The notes beneath the pieces were generated by a model. That model saw only the letters and a list, made by a program, of their open reading frames with translations, ran no database searches and had not been told where the DNA came from. Below are positions 25,279 through 34,386 of a DNA stretch of 64,000 nucleotides, in pieces. Within the stretch, counting starts at the first letter, position 1, and every line of letters begins with the position of its first letter. A program made the position numbers and the translations under genes. The stretch is from Hymenobacter baengnokdamensis (GTDB lineage Bacteria; Bacteroidota; Bacteroidia; Cytophagales; Hymenobacteraceae), in NCBI RefSeq assembly GCF_008728635.1, contig NZ_CP044285.1, positions 434,001-498,000 of the forward strand. The letters run 5' to 3'.

Positions 25279-28032
25279 ATGACTTTTTTTTACCGTTTTA
25301 TCTTATTGAGTTTACTGCTGAGCTACGGAGTGGCAGGCTACGGGCAGCAGGCCCCGCCGCCCACCATCAGCGGCGATTTCCGGCAGTTGCCCTTTACTGA
25401 GTTTGTGCGGCAGCTGGCCGCTACCACGCCCTACCGCTTTTACTATAAGCCGGCCGATGTAGATAGCGTCCGCATCACCCTTCAGGTAGTGGACCAGCCC
25501 CTGGACGAAGTGCTGCGTCGGGCGCTGCGTGCTACCCCCCTGCAGTTTGCCGTAGCCGCCGACCACCGGGTGTACATCACCACCGGGGTAGCCATCGAGA
25601 CGCGGTTGCCCGACAATTTTTTTCAGCCCGCCGGGAAGGAACCGGCAGCCCAAGCCGGCTCAAACCCCGCCGCCCGCCCGGTGGTGGCTGGTGCGGTAGC
25701 CGGCAAGGTGTATGAGCTGGGGCTCGACCAGGCTTCCAGCAATGGCAAGGCTACTATCACGGGCCGGGTGCGGGAAGCCAAGAGCGGCGAGCCGGTAGTA
25801 GGCGCCTCCGTATATATAGAAAATCCTACTATCGGGGTTTCGACCGACCAATTTGGCTCTTACACCCTTACGCTGCCGGTGGGCCGCCAGCGCCTGAACC
25901 TGCGGGGCCTGGGCATCAAGAATACCGTGCGGCTGCTGAACCTGCACGGCAACGGCAAGCTCGACCTTGAAGTTGAGGAAGATATTACGCCGCTGAAAGA
26001 GGTAGTGATTGAAGCGGAGAAGGACCACAACGTAACCAGCATGCAAATGGGCGTGCAAAAGCTGGACATTAAGACCATTAAGCAGGTACCCACGGTTTTT
26101 GGCGAGGCCGATATTCTGCGGGTTATCCTCACGCTGCCGGGGGTAAAATCGGTGGGTGAGGGCAATACCGGCATGAGCGTGCGCGGCGGTGGCACCGACC
26201 AGAACCTGGTCTTGTTCAATGACGCGACCATTTACAACCCCTCGCACCTGTTCGGCTTTTTTTCGGCTTTTAACCCCGACATGCTGAAGTCGGTTGAGCT
26301 GTATAAAAGCACCGTACCGGCCCGCTACGGCGGGCGGCTCTCGTCGGTGCTCGACATTGCCACCCGCGACGGTAACCGCAAGAAAATCGAGGCCTCGGGC
26401 GGCATTGGGCTACTCACCAGCCGCCTCACCCTGGAAGGGCCGCTGGCAAAGGGAAAAGGGTCTTTTCTGGTAGCAGGCCGCACCTCCTATTCCGACTGGC
26501 TGCTGAAACAGCTCCCAAGCAAGAGTCTGAATTCGAGCGCCGCCTCCTTTTATGATTTGAGCGCCCACATAGCCTACGATTTCAGCGACCGCAACAGCCT
26601 GTATGCGACTGGCTACTATAGCCATGACCGCTTCCGGCTGGCTACCGACACCGTGTACAACTATAGTAACCTGGCCGGCAGCCTGAAATGGAAGCACGTT
26701 ATCAACGATAAGCTCTACGGTGTACTGACCGGTACATTCAGCCGCTACCAATACAGCCTGAGCACCGAGCGCAACCCGGTTACGGCGTCGCAGCTGTCCT
26801 ACAATCTGAATCAGGGCGGGGTGCAGGCCGATTTTAGCTATTTTCCGAATGCGCGGCACACCATCGAGTTTGGGGGCAGCTCGCTGTTTTATCAGATTGC
26901 GCCGGGCAGCCTTAGCCCGCTGGGAAGCAGCTCGCTGGTAGTCAACGACGTACTAAGCACCGAGCGCGCGCTGGAGAGCGCACTTTATATATCTGACCGC
27001 TTCGATATCTCGCCGCGCTTTTCGGTGGCCGCCGGGCTGCGCTATTCGCTCTACAATGCCCTGGGGCCCCGCGATGTGAATGAGTATCAACCCGGCATTT
27101 CGCTCAGCGAGTCGACCATTACGGGGGTTACCAGCTATGGCAGCGGCAAGGTGCTGGCCACTTACCAAGGCCCCGAATACCGGCTTTCGGCAAAGTATGC
27201 TGCCTCGGCCAACTCGTCGGTGAAGCTGAGCCTGAACCGGATGCGACAGTATATTCATCAGCTCACCAACACCACGGTGGTTTCGCCTACCGACAGCTGG
27301 AAGCTGAGCGACCGCTACATCCGGCCGCAGGTGGGTGACCAGGCTTCGGTGGGCTATTACCGCAATTTCGAGTCGAATACCATCGAAACGTCGGTGGAGG
27401 CCTACTATAAGGTGATGCACGATTTTCTGGACTACAAAGGCGGAGCTACCCTGCTACTCAACCACCACCTCGAAACCGACGTGGTGAATGGCGAAGGCCG
27501 GGCCTATGGTGTTGAGTTTATGGTGCGTAAGTCGACGGGGAAGCTCAACGGCTGGCTGAGCTACACCTATTCCCGCTCACTGGTACAAGTGAACACCGGC
27601 ACCGATATCATCAACGGCGGCAGCTACTACCCCAGCAACTTTGACAAGCCCCATGATGCCACCCTGGTCAGCAACTACCGTTTTAGCCGGCGCTTCAGCT
27701 TATCGATGAACCTCAACTATAGCACGGGCCGGCCTATTACCCTGCCTTTGGCTAAGTACTACCTGGGCAATTCGCTGCGCGTGTATTACTCTGACCGCAA
27801 CGCCTACCGCGTGCCCGACTACTACCGCATGGACCTGGCCATGAATATCGAGGGCAACCATAAGGTTAATAAGCTGGCGCACAGCTCCTGGACGCTGGCG
27901 GTGTACAACCTTACGGGCCGCCACAACCCGTACTCGGTTTATTTTCAATCACAAAACGGCCAGATTAACGGCTACCAGCTCTCCATCTTCGCGCAGCCTA
28001 TCCCAACCGTCACCTACAACTTCCGCTTCTAA
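25279..28032 (+). CDS. TonB-dependent receptor with STN and carboxypeptidase-like domains
   Basis: A 917-residue outer-membrane receptor. Order: signal peptide (1-22, LLLSYGVAGYGQQ), an STN/secretin-TonB short domain at about 32-110 (FRQLPFTEFVRQLAATTPYR), a CarboxypepD_reg domain at about 158-235 (GEPVVGASVYIENPTIGVST), a plug at about 245-390 (VRGGGTDQNLVLFNDATIYN, LYKSTVPARYGGRLSS), and a barrel to the terminal aromatic TVTYNFRF. The STN domain points to regulation through an anti-sigma/FecR-type pathway or a TonB interaction. It is followed, with a one-base TAATG overlap, by a DUF4249 lipoprotein, a frequent pairing in Bacteroidota, so uptake of an unknown ligand is likely. Confidence 0.93.
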   Translation: MTFFYRFILLSLLLSYGVAGYGQQAPPPTISGDFRQLPFTEFVRQLAATTPYRFYYKPADVDSVRITLQVVDQPLDEVLRRALRATPLQFAVAADHRVYITTGVAIETRLPDNFFQPAGKEPAAQAGSNPAARPVVAGAVAGKVYELGLDQASSNGKATITGRVREAKSGEPVVGASVYIENPTIGVSTDQFGSYTLTLPVGRQRLNLRGLGIKNTVRLLNLHGNGKLDLEVEEDITPLKEVVIEAEKDHNVTSMQMGVQKLDIKTIKQVPTVFGEADILRVILTLPGVKSVGEGNTGMSVRGGGTDQNLVLFNDATIYNPSHLFGFFSAFNPDMLKSVELYKSTVPARYGGRLSSVLDIATRDGNRKKIEASGGIGLLTSRLTLEGPLAKGKGSFLVAGRTSYSDWLLKQLPSKSLNSSAASFYDLSAHIAYDFSDRNSLYATGYYSHDRFRLATDTVYNYSNLAGSLKWKHVINDKLYGVLTGTFSRYQYSLSTERNPVTASQLSYNLNQGGVQADFSYFPNARHTIEFGGSSLFYQIAPGSLSPLGSSSLVVNDVLSTERALESALYISDRFDISPRFSVAAGLRYSLYNALGPRDVNEYQPGISLSESTITGVTSYGSGKVLATYQGPEYRLSAKYAASANSSVKLSLNRMRQYIHQLTNTTVVSPTDSWKLSDRYIRPQVGDQASVGYYRNFESNTIETSVEAYYKVMHDFLDYKGGATLLLNHHLETDVVNGEGRAYGVEFMVRKSTGKLNGWLSYTYSRSLVQVNTGTDIINGGSYYPSNFDKPHDATLVSNYRFSRRFSLSMNLNYSTGRPITLPLAKYYLGNSLRVYYSDRNAYRVPDYYRMDLAMNIEGNHKVNKLAHSSWTLAVYNLTGRHNPYSVYFQSQNGQINGYQLSIFAQPIPTVTYNFRF

Positions 28033-29219
28033 TGGGCTTTACTTCCATACGTTATCTGGTGCTGGCCGGACTGCTTGCTTTGGGCAGCTGCATAGAGCCC
28101 TATACCATTAATACTCCGGCCGCCGCGCAGACCTACCTCGTAGTAGACGGATTTATCAATACCCAGGGCAGTACCGTTATTAAGCTCACCCGCACGCAGG
28201 CTCTGGCCGCCAAGGGCAGCGTTTCGGTTGAGCCGAAAGCCACTGTCTACATCCAGGATGACCTAGGCCGGCATTACCCGCTCACTGAAAGCCCGGCCGG
28301 TACCTACTCCTCGCCTACCCAAACGCTCGACCCCACGCGCAAGTACCAGCTTTCTATTACAACGGCGAAAGGCCGCGCCTACCTTTCCGACCTGATTGAG
28401 GCCAAAACGACACCGCCCATCGACCGTGTCAGCTGGAAGCTGGAAAACCAGGGGCTTCAGGTGTATGTGAGCGCCCATGACCCAGCCAGCAACACGCACT
28501 ACTATCGCTGGGACTACAGCGAAACCTGGGCGTTTACGGCGGCCTACTTTTCGGTGGTCACGTTCAAAGACACCAACGCGAACCCGCCGGCTCCTTACGT
28601 GGTGCCCCGCACCGAGGATATCTACCACTGCTGGCATACCGAGCCGTCGACCAGCATTAAGCAGAACACGACGGCGACGCTGAGCCAGGATGTTGTAAGT
28701 GATTACCCGCTGCAGTTTCTCGCATTTCCCAGCGAGCGCTTCCAATCGCTTTATAGCATCCTGGTGCGCCAGTATGCCCAAACGCAGGCGGAGTACGACT
28801 ACTGGGAAATATTGCGCAAAAACACCGAGAGCGTGGGCACCATTAACGACCCGCTGCCTTCGCAGCTCACCGGCAACGTGCACTCGCTTAGTGATTCGAG
28901 CGAGCCCGTACTTGGCTTTGTCTCCGCTCACTCAGTAGTAGAGCAACGCCTGTTCATTGCCCGAGACGAACTACCCAAAGGGCAGCTCGTGTATGCCGAT
29001 GCGGTAAATGATGGCTGCCGGCTCGACACCATTCCGAAAGACAAGCCAGCTTACATGGATGACCCACCCATCCCCAACTACGCGCTTATGGTTTTTCGGC
29101 GCAATATCCTTTATCCCGTGGCCATCCTGCCTAGTGGCCACGACTATACCGTGAGCACATTGGAGTGCATCGACTGCCGCACGCGGGGCACCAATGTAAA
29201 GCCCAGCTTCTGGCCGTAG
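28032..29219 (+). CDS. DUF4249 lipoprotein
   Basis: A 395-residue lipoprotein with lipobox LALGSC (Cys about residue 20) and the DUF4249 signature: an N-terminal YLVVDGFINTQGSTVIKLTR strand region, VYIQDDLGRHYPLTE, LSDLIEAKTTPPIDRVSW, and a C-terminal CIDCRTRGTNVKPSFWP typical of the family. The start codon overlaps the receptor stop by one base (TAATG), implying translational coupling. By analogy with SusD-type partners it may be a surface-exposed ligand-binding lid for the receptor, but DUF4249 function is not established. Confidence 0.9.
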   Translation: MGFTSIRYLVLAGLLALGSCIEPYTINTPAAAQTYLVVDGFINTQGSTVIKLTRTQALAAKGSVSVEPKATVYIQDDLGRHYPLTESPAGTYSSPTQTLDPTRKYQLSITTAKGRAYLSDLIEAKTTPPIDRVSWKLENQGLQVYVSAHDPASNTHYYRWDYSETWAFTAAYFSVVTFKDTNANPPAPYVVPRTEDIYHCWHTEPSTSIKQNTTATLSQDVVSDYPLQFLAFPSERFQSLYSILVRQYAQTQAEYDYWEILRKNTESVGTINDPLPSQLTGNVHSLSDSSEPVLGFVSAHSVVEQRLFIARDELPKGQLVYADAVNDGCRLDTIPKDKPAYMDDPPIPNYALMVFRRNILYPVAILPSGHDYTVSTLECIDCRTRGTNVKPSFWP

Positions 29220-29237
29220 GCAGTGTCTGCACCAATT

Positions 29238-31685
29238 ATGGCTATCAAGCTGACTTCCTTTTGGATGATGACAAACCTTACTTCATTGGCTGGTTGCCGC
29301 CAGTGGCTACTGGGGCTGCTGCTGGCTAGCGGCTGGCTGGCTGGCCCGGCTCAGGCTCAGTCTGCCGACTCGCTGGCCACCGTTGGTCAGCAGCTGGCGC
29401 GCTACGGCCAGCAAATGCTGGTGGAAAAGCTGTATGTGCACCTCGACCGGCCTGTGTACACAGCCCGCGAAACGATGTGGCTCAAGCTCTACGCTTTGGA
29501 TGGCACCTTTCACAAACCGCTTACCCTGAGCAAAGTAGCTTATGTAGAAATACTTAACCAGCTGCAACAGCCAGTAGTGCAGGCCAGTATCGCTTTGCAC
29601 GACGCCAGTGGGCAGGGTGCGCTTGAGCTACCGGCCTCGCTGGCCACGGGAGTTTATACTGTGCGGGCCTACACCAACTGGATGAAGAATTTTGGCCCCG
29701 AGTTTTATTTCCAGGCTCCGGTTACCATTATCAATACATTCGCGGCTTCGGGAGCGGCCCCGGTTGCGGCTGCGCCCGCCTACGACCTCCAGTTTTTTCC
29801 CGAAGGCGGCAGCCTCGTACAAGGGCTCACGAGCAAGGTTGCCTTTCGGCTGACTAACCAGGCGGGCCAAGGCCTTGACGCTACCGGCCTGGTGCGCAAC
29901 AGCCAGGGAGCAGTAGTGGCGACGTTCCGCTCACTTAAGTTTGGCCTGGGGAGTTTCTCTTTTACCCCTGCCGAAGCTGCGGTGGCTTACCTGGCCGAAG
30001 TCAGGCTGGCAAACGGCACCGTGGTTACAGGCCGGCTACCAGTAGCGGCGGCCCACGGCTACGTGCTACACCTCGAAGAAGCTGGCCCCGCCCAGCTACG
30101 CCTCACCGTAGCTACCCGCGAAGCCGGGCCAGCCGCTTCACGGCTGCTGTTGGTAGCCCACTCGGGGCAGCACGTAGCAGCAGCGCAAGCCGCTACCCCC
30201 GATGCAACCGGCAATACGCGCTTTTTGCTGAACAAGCAGGATTTGCTCGAAGGCATTTCCCACTTTACCGTTTTTAACAGCCGCCGTGAGCCAGTAGCCG
30301 AACGGCTTTACTTTCAACGACCCGAGCAGCCACTGGCCCTAGCGGCCAGCTCCGACAAAGTGCAGTATGGGCCACGCGAAAAAGTTAGCCTGAGCCTGGC
30401 GCTACCAGGCGCTACAGCCGCTAATATGTCGGTGGCCGTCTACCAGCTCGACTCACTGGCCGCCGGGACAAATCCGGCTGATATCAGCAGCTTTCTCAGC
30501 CTCACTTCCGACCTGAAAGGCAGGGTAGAGAACCCCGGCTACTACCTGCGCGACTCCAGCCGGGTGGGCCGGGAGGCTGCCGATAACCTCATGCTTACGC
30601 ACGGCTGGAGCCGCTTTCGCTGGCGTGATGTACTGGCAGCCCATACGCCTGCCCTCTCGTATGTGCCGGAGATAAATGGCCCGCTGGTCCAGGGCCGGGT
30701 GCTTACAGCCGCCGGGGCACCGGCACCAGGTATTATGACGTATCTGGCCTGGCCGAGCCCCAATGCCCGCTTTTACACCTCCAAAAGCCGCCCCGATGGG
30801 TTAGTGCAGTTTGAGCTGAAGGATTTTTATGGTCACCACCAGGTAATTCTTCAAACCAACTACCGGCGCGATAGCACCTACCGGCTGGAGCTGCTGTCGC
30901 CCTACTCTGAGCGCTATGCGGCCACGCTACCGGGCGCCCTGGCACTTTCGCCGCGTCTGGAGCCGGCGCTTACGCAGCGGCACCTGCAAACCCAGCTGCA
31001 AAATGCTTACTTTGGCAAGCTCGCCCGCTACGAGCTACCGGCCCGCGATACGACCGATTTTTATGGGCCACCCAGCGAGCAGTATCGCCTCGACGATTAC
31101 ACCCGCTTTAAGGTGCTGGAAGAAGTGATGCGCGAGTACATCATGGGGGTACGGGTGCGCATGCATAAAGACGGCTTTCATTTTCTGGTAGCCGATAAGG
31201 CCCGCCAGATGATGTTTCATGAAGACCCGCTGGTACTGCTCGATGGCGTACCCCAGTTCAACCTCAACAAGCTAATGGCATTCGACCCGTTGCGGATTCG
31301 CAAGATTGCCGTCATGACCAAGCGCTACTTTTACGGCCCCGAAACGTACGAGGGCGTCGTAAGCTTTGCCACGTATAAGGGTGACCTAGCAGGCTTCGCG
31401 CTCGACCCACGCGCCTTGCTGGAAGAGTATGAAGGCATGCAGGGACACCGGGAATTTTTCGCGCCCCGCTACGAAACTCCGGCTCAGCAAAGCACCACGC
31501 TACCCGACCTGCGCAACCTGCTGTACTGGAACCCCGAGGTAAAGCTAACAGCCGGCGGCAGTCAGAAACTCACTTTTTATACTTCCGACCAGGCGGGGCG
31601 CTACCTGGTAGTGGCCCAGGGCCTGGGCAATGACGGGCAGGCGGGCAGTGCCAGCTTTACATTTGAGGTAAAGCCTGCCCTATAG
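29238..31685 (+). CDS. Large exported MG2-like protein with a C-terminal TonB-plug-like segment
   Basis: An 815-residue exported protein. A signal peptide (LLGLLLASGWLAGPAQAQ) is followed by beta domains resembling macroglobulin (MG2) modules: VEKLYVHLDRPVYTARETMW near residue 70 and LQFFPEGGSLVQGLTSKVAF near 190. Near residues 660-710 a short segment, PLVLLDGVPQFNLNKLMAFD then PLRIRKIAVMTKRYFYG and YEGVVSFATYKGD, resembles the plug of a TonB receptor, yet no barrel follows; about 100 beta-rich residues complete it. It lies 19 bases after the DUF4249 gene. Start at ATG 29238; ATGs at 29265 and 29268 are alternatives. Role in the same surface complex is inferred. Confidence 0.78.
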   Translation: MAIKLTSFWMMTNLTSLAGCRQWLLGLLLASGWLAGPAQAQSADSLATVGQQLARYGQQMLVEKLYVHLDRPVYTARETMWLKLYALDGTFHKPLTLSKVAYVEILNQLQQPVVQASIALHDASGQGALELPASLATGVYTVRAYTNWMKNFGPEFYFQAPVTIINTFAASGAAPVAAAPAYDLQFFPEGGSLVQGLTSKVAFRLTNQAGQGLDATGLVRNSQGAVVATFRSLKFGLGSFSFTPAEAAVAYLAEVRLANGTVVTGRLPVAAAHGYVLHLEEAGPAQLRLTVATREAGPAASRLLLVAHSGQHVAAAQAATPDATGNTRFLLNKQDLLEGISHFTVFNSRREPVAERLYFQRPEQPLALAASSDKVQYGPREKVSLSLALPGATAANMSVAVYQLDSLAAGTNPADISSFLSLTSDLKGRVENPGYYLRDSSRVGREAADNLMLTHGWSRFRWRDVLAAHTPALSYVPEINGPLVQGRVLTAAGAPAPGIMTYLAWPSPNARFYTSKSRPDGLVQFELKDFYGHHQVILQTNYRRDSTYRLELLSPYSERYAATLPGALALSPRLEPALTQRHLQTQLQNAYFGKLARYELPARDTTDFYGPPSEQYRLDDYTRFKVLEEVMREYIMGVRVRMHKDGFHFLVADKARQMMFHEDPLVLLDGVPQFNLNKLMAFDPLRIRKIAVMTKRYFYGPETYEGVVSFATYKGDLAGFALDPRALLEEYEGMQGHREFFAPRYETPAQQSTTLPDLRNLLYWNPEVKLTAGGSQKLTFYTSDQAGRYLVVAQGLGNDGQAGSASFTFEVKPAL

Positions 31686-31691
31686 CCGTTG

Positions 31692-32354
31692 CTACGCCGC
31701 CACTAACACCTCGGCATCGTTGTGGGCGGGCGAGTTTACGCGGCTTGTAATAACGTATTCGCGCATTAAGCTGGCATCATAAGGCACCAGCAACTGCTGG
31801 TGCTGCGATGGGCCCAGTCTATCGGAAAGCCAGGCCTGTTCGGCTTCGGGACCGGGCAGAATAACCGGCATCCGGTTGTGCAGCCTGGCCATCAGCTCGT
31901 TGGGCTCGGTTGTGACGATGGTAAACGTAGGGTGCAGCTCGCCGGTGCTTTTGTCGAGCCACTCGTCCCAGAGGCCGGCAAAAGCGAACGGCTGCTCATC
32001 TTTCAGCAAAATACGATGCGGAATTTTGCCGCGCTCCGTGGCCTGCCACTCGTAAAAACTGTCGGCCAGCACCAGGCAGCGCTTACGGGCCAGCAGCTGC
32101 CGGAAGCTGGGCTTCTCTATCAGGGTTTCGGCGCGGGCATTAATGGGCTTGGGGCCGCTGGCCGGGTCGCGGCTCCAGCCGGGCACCAGGCCCCAGCTCA
32201 CGAGCTGAATCTGGCCGGGCGCGGCATTGGTGATGATGGGCAGCGCCTGCGAGGGCGCGGCGTTGAAATTGGGCGCCGGAGCTGGTGCTTCCTTCGCATT
32301 GAAGCGCTTGGCTAACGCCGGCGCTGGGGTGATAATGGTATAGCGGCCACACAT
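31692..32354 (-). CDS. SOS response-associated peptidase (SRAP/YedK-HMCES family)
   Basis: A 220-residue SRAP protein that covalently caps abasic sites in single-stranded DNA through its N-terminal cysteine. The sequence begins MCGRYTI, so Cys2 is exposed after Met removal; the other conserved elements are NFNAAPSQALPII (residues 29-41), WGLVPGWSRD, INARAETLIEKPSFR with the conserved Asn and Glu, CLVLADSFYEW, and a final VNSPAHNDAEV with the conserved histidine. It converges on the MG2-like gene with six bases between stop codons. A palindromic repeat lies upstream, at 32374-32476. Confidence 0.95.
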   Translation of the reverse strand: MCGRYTIITPAPALAKRFNAKEAPAPAPNFNAAPSQALPIITNAAPGQIQLVSWGLVPGWSRDPASGPKPINARAETLIEKPSFRQLLARKRCLVLADSFYEWQATERGKIPHRILLKDEQPFAFAGLWDEWLDKSTGELHPTFTIVTTEPNELMARLHNRMPVILPGPEAEQAWLSDRLGPSQHQQLLVPYDASLMREYVITSRVNSPAHNDAEVLVAA

Positions 32355-32373
32355 AAAAAGTCAGGCTAAAAAA

Positions 32374-32476
32374 GTCGTGCTGCGCCTGCGAAACACCTTA
32401 TCGCGGCCGCAGCTGCCAGGATGCTTCTCCTAACGTTTGCCGGGGGTGATAAGATGCTTCGCAGGCGCAGCACGAC
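32374..32476. repeat. Palindromic intergenic repeat, GTC(A/G)TGCTG/GAAGCAT family, full-length copy
   Basis: The left arm (32374-32402) starts GTCGTGCTGCGCCTGCGAAA and the right arm (32448-32476) is its reverse complement at 27 of 29 positions, with about 45 bases in between. It shares GTCxTGCTGxGCxTG..GAAGCATCT with the element at 15970. It fills the gap between the SRAP gene and the phosphorylase-like gene. Confidence 0.8.
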
Positions 32477-32502
32477 AGCTTATGCGCGCTTACTAAGCCT
32501 AT

Positions 32503-34149
32503 TTACTTGTACAGCTGCTCGTAATACTCCCGGGCCATGCGCGTGCTCTCAAACTCCGGCTCCACATCTTTCATGGCGGCCTTCACCACTTTCAGGAATT
32601 GCTTGGGCTGGTCATAGTACATCGGCACCACCGTGTTTTCTAGCACGCTCAGGAGCGTGGCGGCCTCAATATCATCCTTCTGCGCATCGGGCAGGCTCAC
32701 GTCGGTGTGCTCAATGAGGAAGCAGTTTTCACCATCTTTGGCAAACTCCGGAATCCAGCCATCGGCGATGCTCACGCTTACGCAGGCGTTCATGGCGGCC
32801 GTCATGCCGCTGGTGCCGCTGGCCTCGCGTGGGTAGCGCGGGGTGTTCAGCCAGAGGTCCGAACCCTTTTTCAGCTCGGCCGATAAGCCCAGCTCGTAGC
32901 CCGTGAGCACAGCACAGCGCTTCAGGTCCTTGGTCTTGCGGATGATGTCGTTGAATATATTAATTGCACCATAATCTTTCGGATACGGCTTGCCAGCCCA
33001 GATTACCTGTACCGGGCGCTCGTCGTTGGTCACCAGCTTTACAAAGCGCTCAAAATCACGCAGGATGAGGTCGGCCCGCTTGTAGGCCGCGAAGCGGCGG
33101 GCCCACACGATAGTCAGCACATTCGGGTCGAGCAGGGTGCCCGTCTGGTCGGCTACCGTGCAGAACAACGCCTTTTTCAAGTCCTTCTTGCGAGCCAGCA
33201 GGGCGTCGTCGTTTTTGGCCTTGTGGGCGGCTGCCAGCTGCGGGTCGCGCCAGTAAGTGCCATTCTGGGCATTGGTAATGGAGATGATGGGGCAGATGCC
33301 CGCGTAGTGGCCCCACATTTCGTTGGCTACCGTGCCGTGTACTTTGCTCACCGCGTTGGCTTTACGGGCAAAGCGCAGCGCAGTAAGGGTATAGTTGAGC
33401 GTGTCATTTTCGACCCGCGCCACCTGGCGCACTTCCTCGGCGGGCACGCCCGCAAAAAAGCTCATATCCTGGAGCAGCTTCATGGGGTGCTCCTCGTTGC
33501 CGGCCAGCTCGGGCGTGTGGGTCGTAAACACCAGCCGCTTTTGTACTTCGGCCAGGTCGCGGCCGTGCTTTTGGTAGAGATAAAACGCCAGCGGCAGGCC
33601 GTGGCCCTCGTTGAGGTGGTAGATGTCGGTTTGCCGGCCCAGCACATCAAGCAGCTTGCCGCCACCAATGCCCAGCAGCATGCTTTGCGCCACGCGCGCG
33701 GCGGTGTCCGGGTCATAGAGGTGGTGCGAGATAGTGCGCGAGAGGTAGTCGTTTTCCGGAATGTCAGTCGTCAGGAAAAACATCGGCGCGGTGCCAAACG
33801 TGTCGGGCGCCAGGTACAGCGCTTTCACGTGCACTTCGGCATCGTGAATGATGATGGGGAAAACCAGCCCCGTATCCTGCAGAAACGAATAATGCTTGTG
33901 CAGAAACTCGGCTTTCATGCTCTGGTCGGGGTTGCGCTCCTGGTCGTAGTAGCCATACGTCCACAGAATGCCAATGCCGATGAGGTTCTGCTTGAGCTCG
34001 TAGGCCGAGCGCATGTGCGAGCCCGCCAGAAAGCCCAACCCGCCGGAATAGATTTTCAGGCTCTGGTCGAGGGCAAACTCCATGGAGAAGTAAGCAGCCG
34101 CCGTCTTGTATTTAGCGGCCGGAGTGGGCGCTTTAAATTGAAAAGTCAT
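32503..34149 (-). CDS. Alpha-glucan phosphorylase family protein (GT35) lacking the PLP lysine
   Basis: A 548-residue protein of the short alpha-glucan phosphorylase group. Family features: FSMEFALDQSLKIYSGGLGF (22-41), IYHLNEGHGLPLAF, VFTTHTPELAGNEEHP, VHGTVANEMW, VWARRFAAYKRADLI with the phosphate-site Arg and Lys, and TPRYPREASGTSG. In characterised phosphorylases the last motif continues GMKAALNG, whose lysine forms the pyridoxal phosphate Schiff base; here it reads GMTAAMN, so position 450 is Thr. The conserved Asp after GLGxLAG is also Ser44. It may still degrade glycogen or maltodextrin, or have a changed reaction. Divergent to the GH13 genes. Confidence 0.85.
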   Translation of the reverse strand: MTFQFKAPTPAAKYKTAAAYFSMEFALDQSLKIYSGGLGFLAGSHMRSAYELKQNLIGIGILWTYGYYDQERNPDQSMKAEFLHKHYSFLQDTGLVFPIIIHDAEVHVKALYLAPDTFGTAPMFFLTTDIPENDYLSRTISHHLYDPDTAARVAQSMLLGIGGGKLLDVLGRQTDIYHLNEGHGLPLAFYLYQKHGRDLAEVQKRLVFTTHTPELAGNEEHPMKLLQDMSFFAGVPAEEVRQVARVENDTLNYTLTALRFARKANAVSKVHGTVANEMWGHYAGICPIISITNAQNGTYWRDPQLAAAHKAKNDDALLARKKDLKKALFCTVADQTGTLLDPNVLTIVWARRFAAYKRADLILRDFERFVKLVTNDERPVQVIWAGKPYPKDYGAINIFNDIIRKTKDLKRCAVLTGYELGLSAELKKGSDLWLNTPRYPREASGTSGMTAAMNACVSVSIADGWIPEFAKDGENCFLIEHTDVSLPDAQKDDIEAATLLSVLENTVVPMYYDQPKQFLKVVKAAMKDVEPEFESTRMAREYYEQLYK

Positions 34150-34386
34150 CGAAAAAAAGTTGGTAGCGAGTTGTTACTAAGAGGGTTTAGTGCAGCAAAT
34201 GAACGACCCACAACCCAAAGCTAGCGGGCGCGCGGCGCAAGTCGGTGTATTTTGCCTGTGGGTTCGGCCCGCCACTTCCGCAATGGTTTGCGGAGCCTGA
34301 ACGTCGACCTTTCCGGGCTTCCCGCCACTTGACTGAGACTGATTTCATTCTGCTTTTTCCCACCTTACCCACTCATTATCTGGCTT

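Noticed and set aside
33223..34224. 333-codon plus-strand open frame inside the phosphorylase gene
   Set aside because: Antisense shadow with no domain and His/Arg/Val-biased composition.
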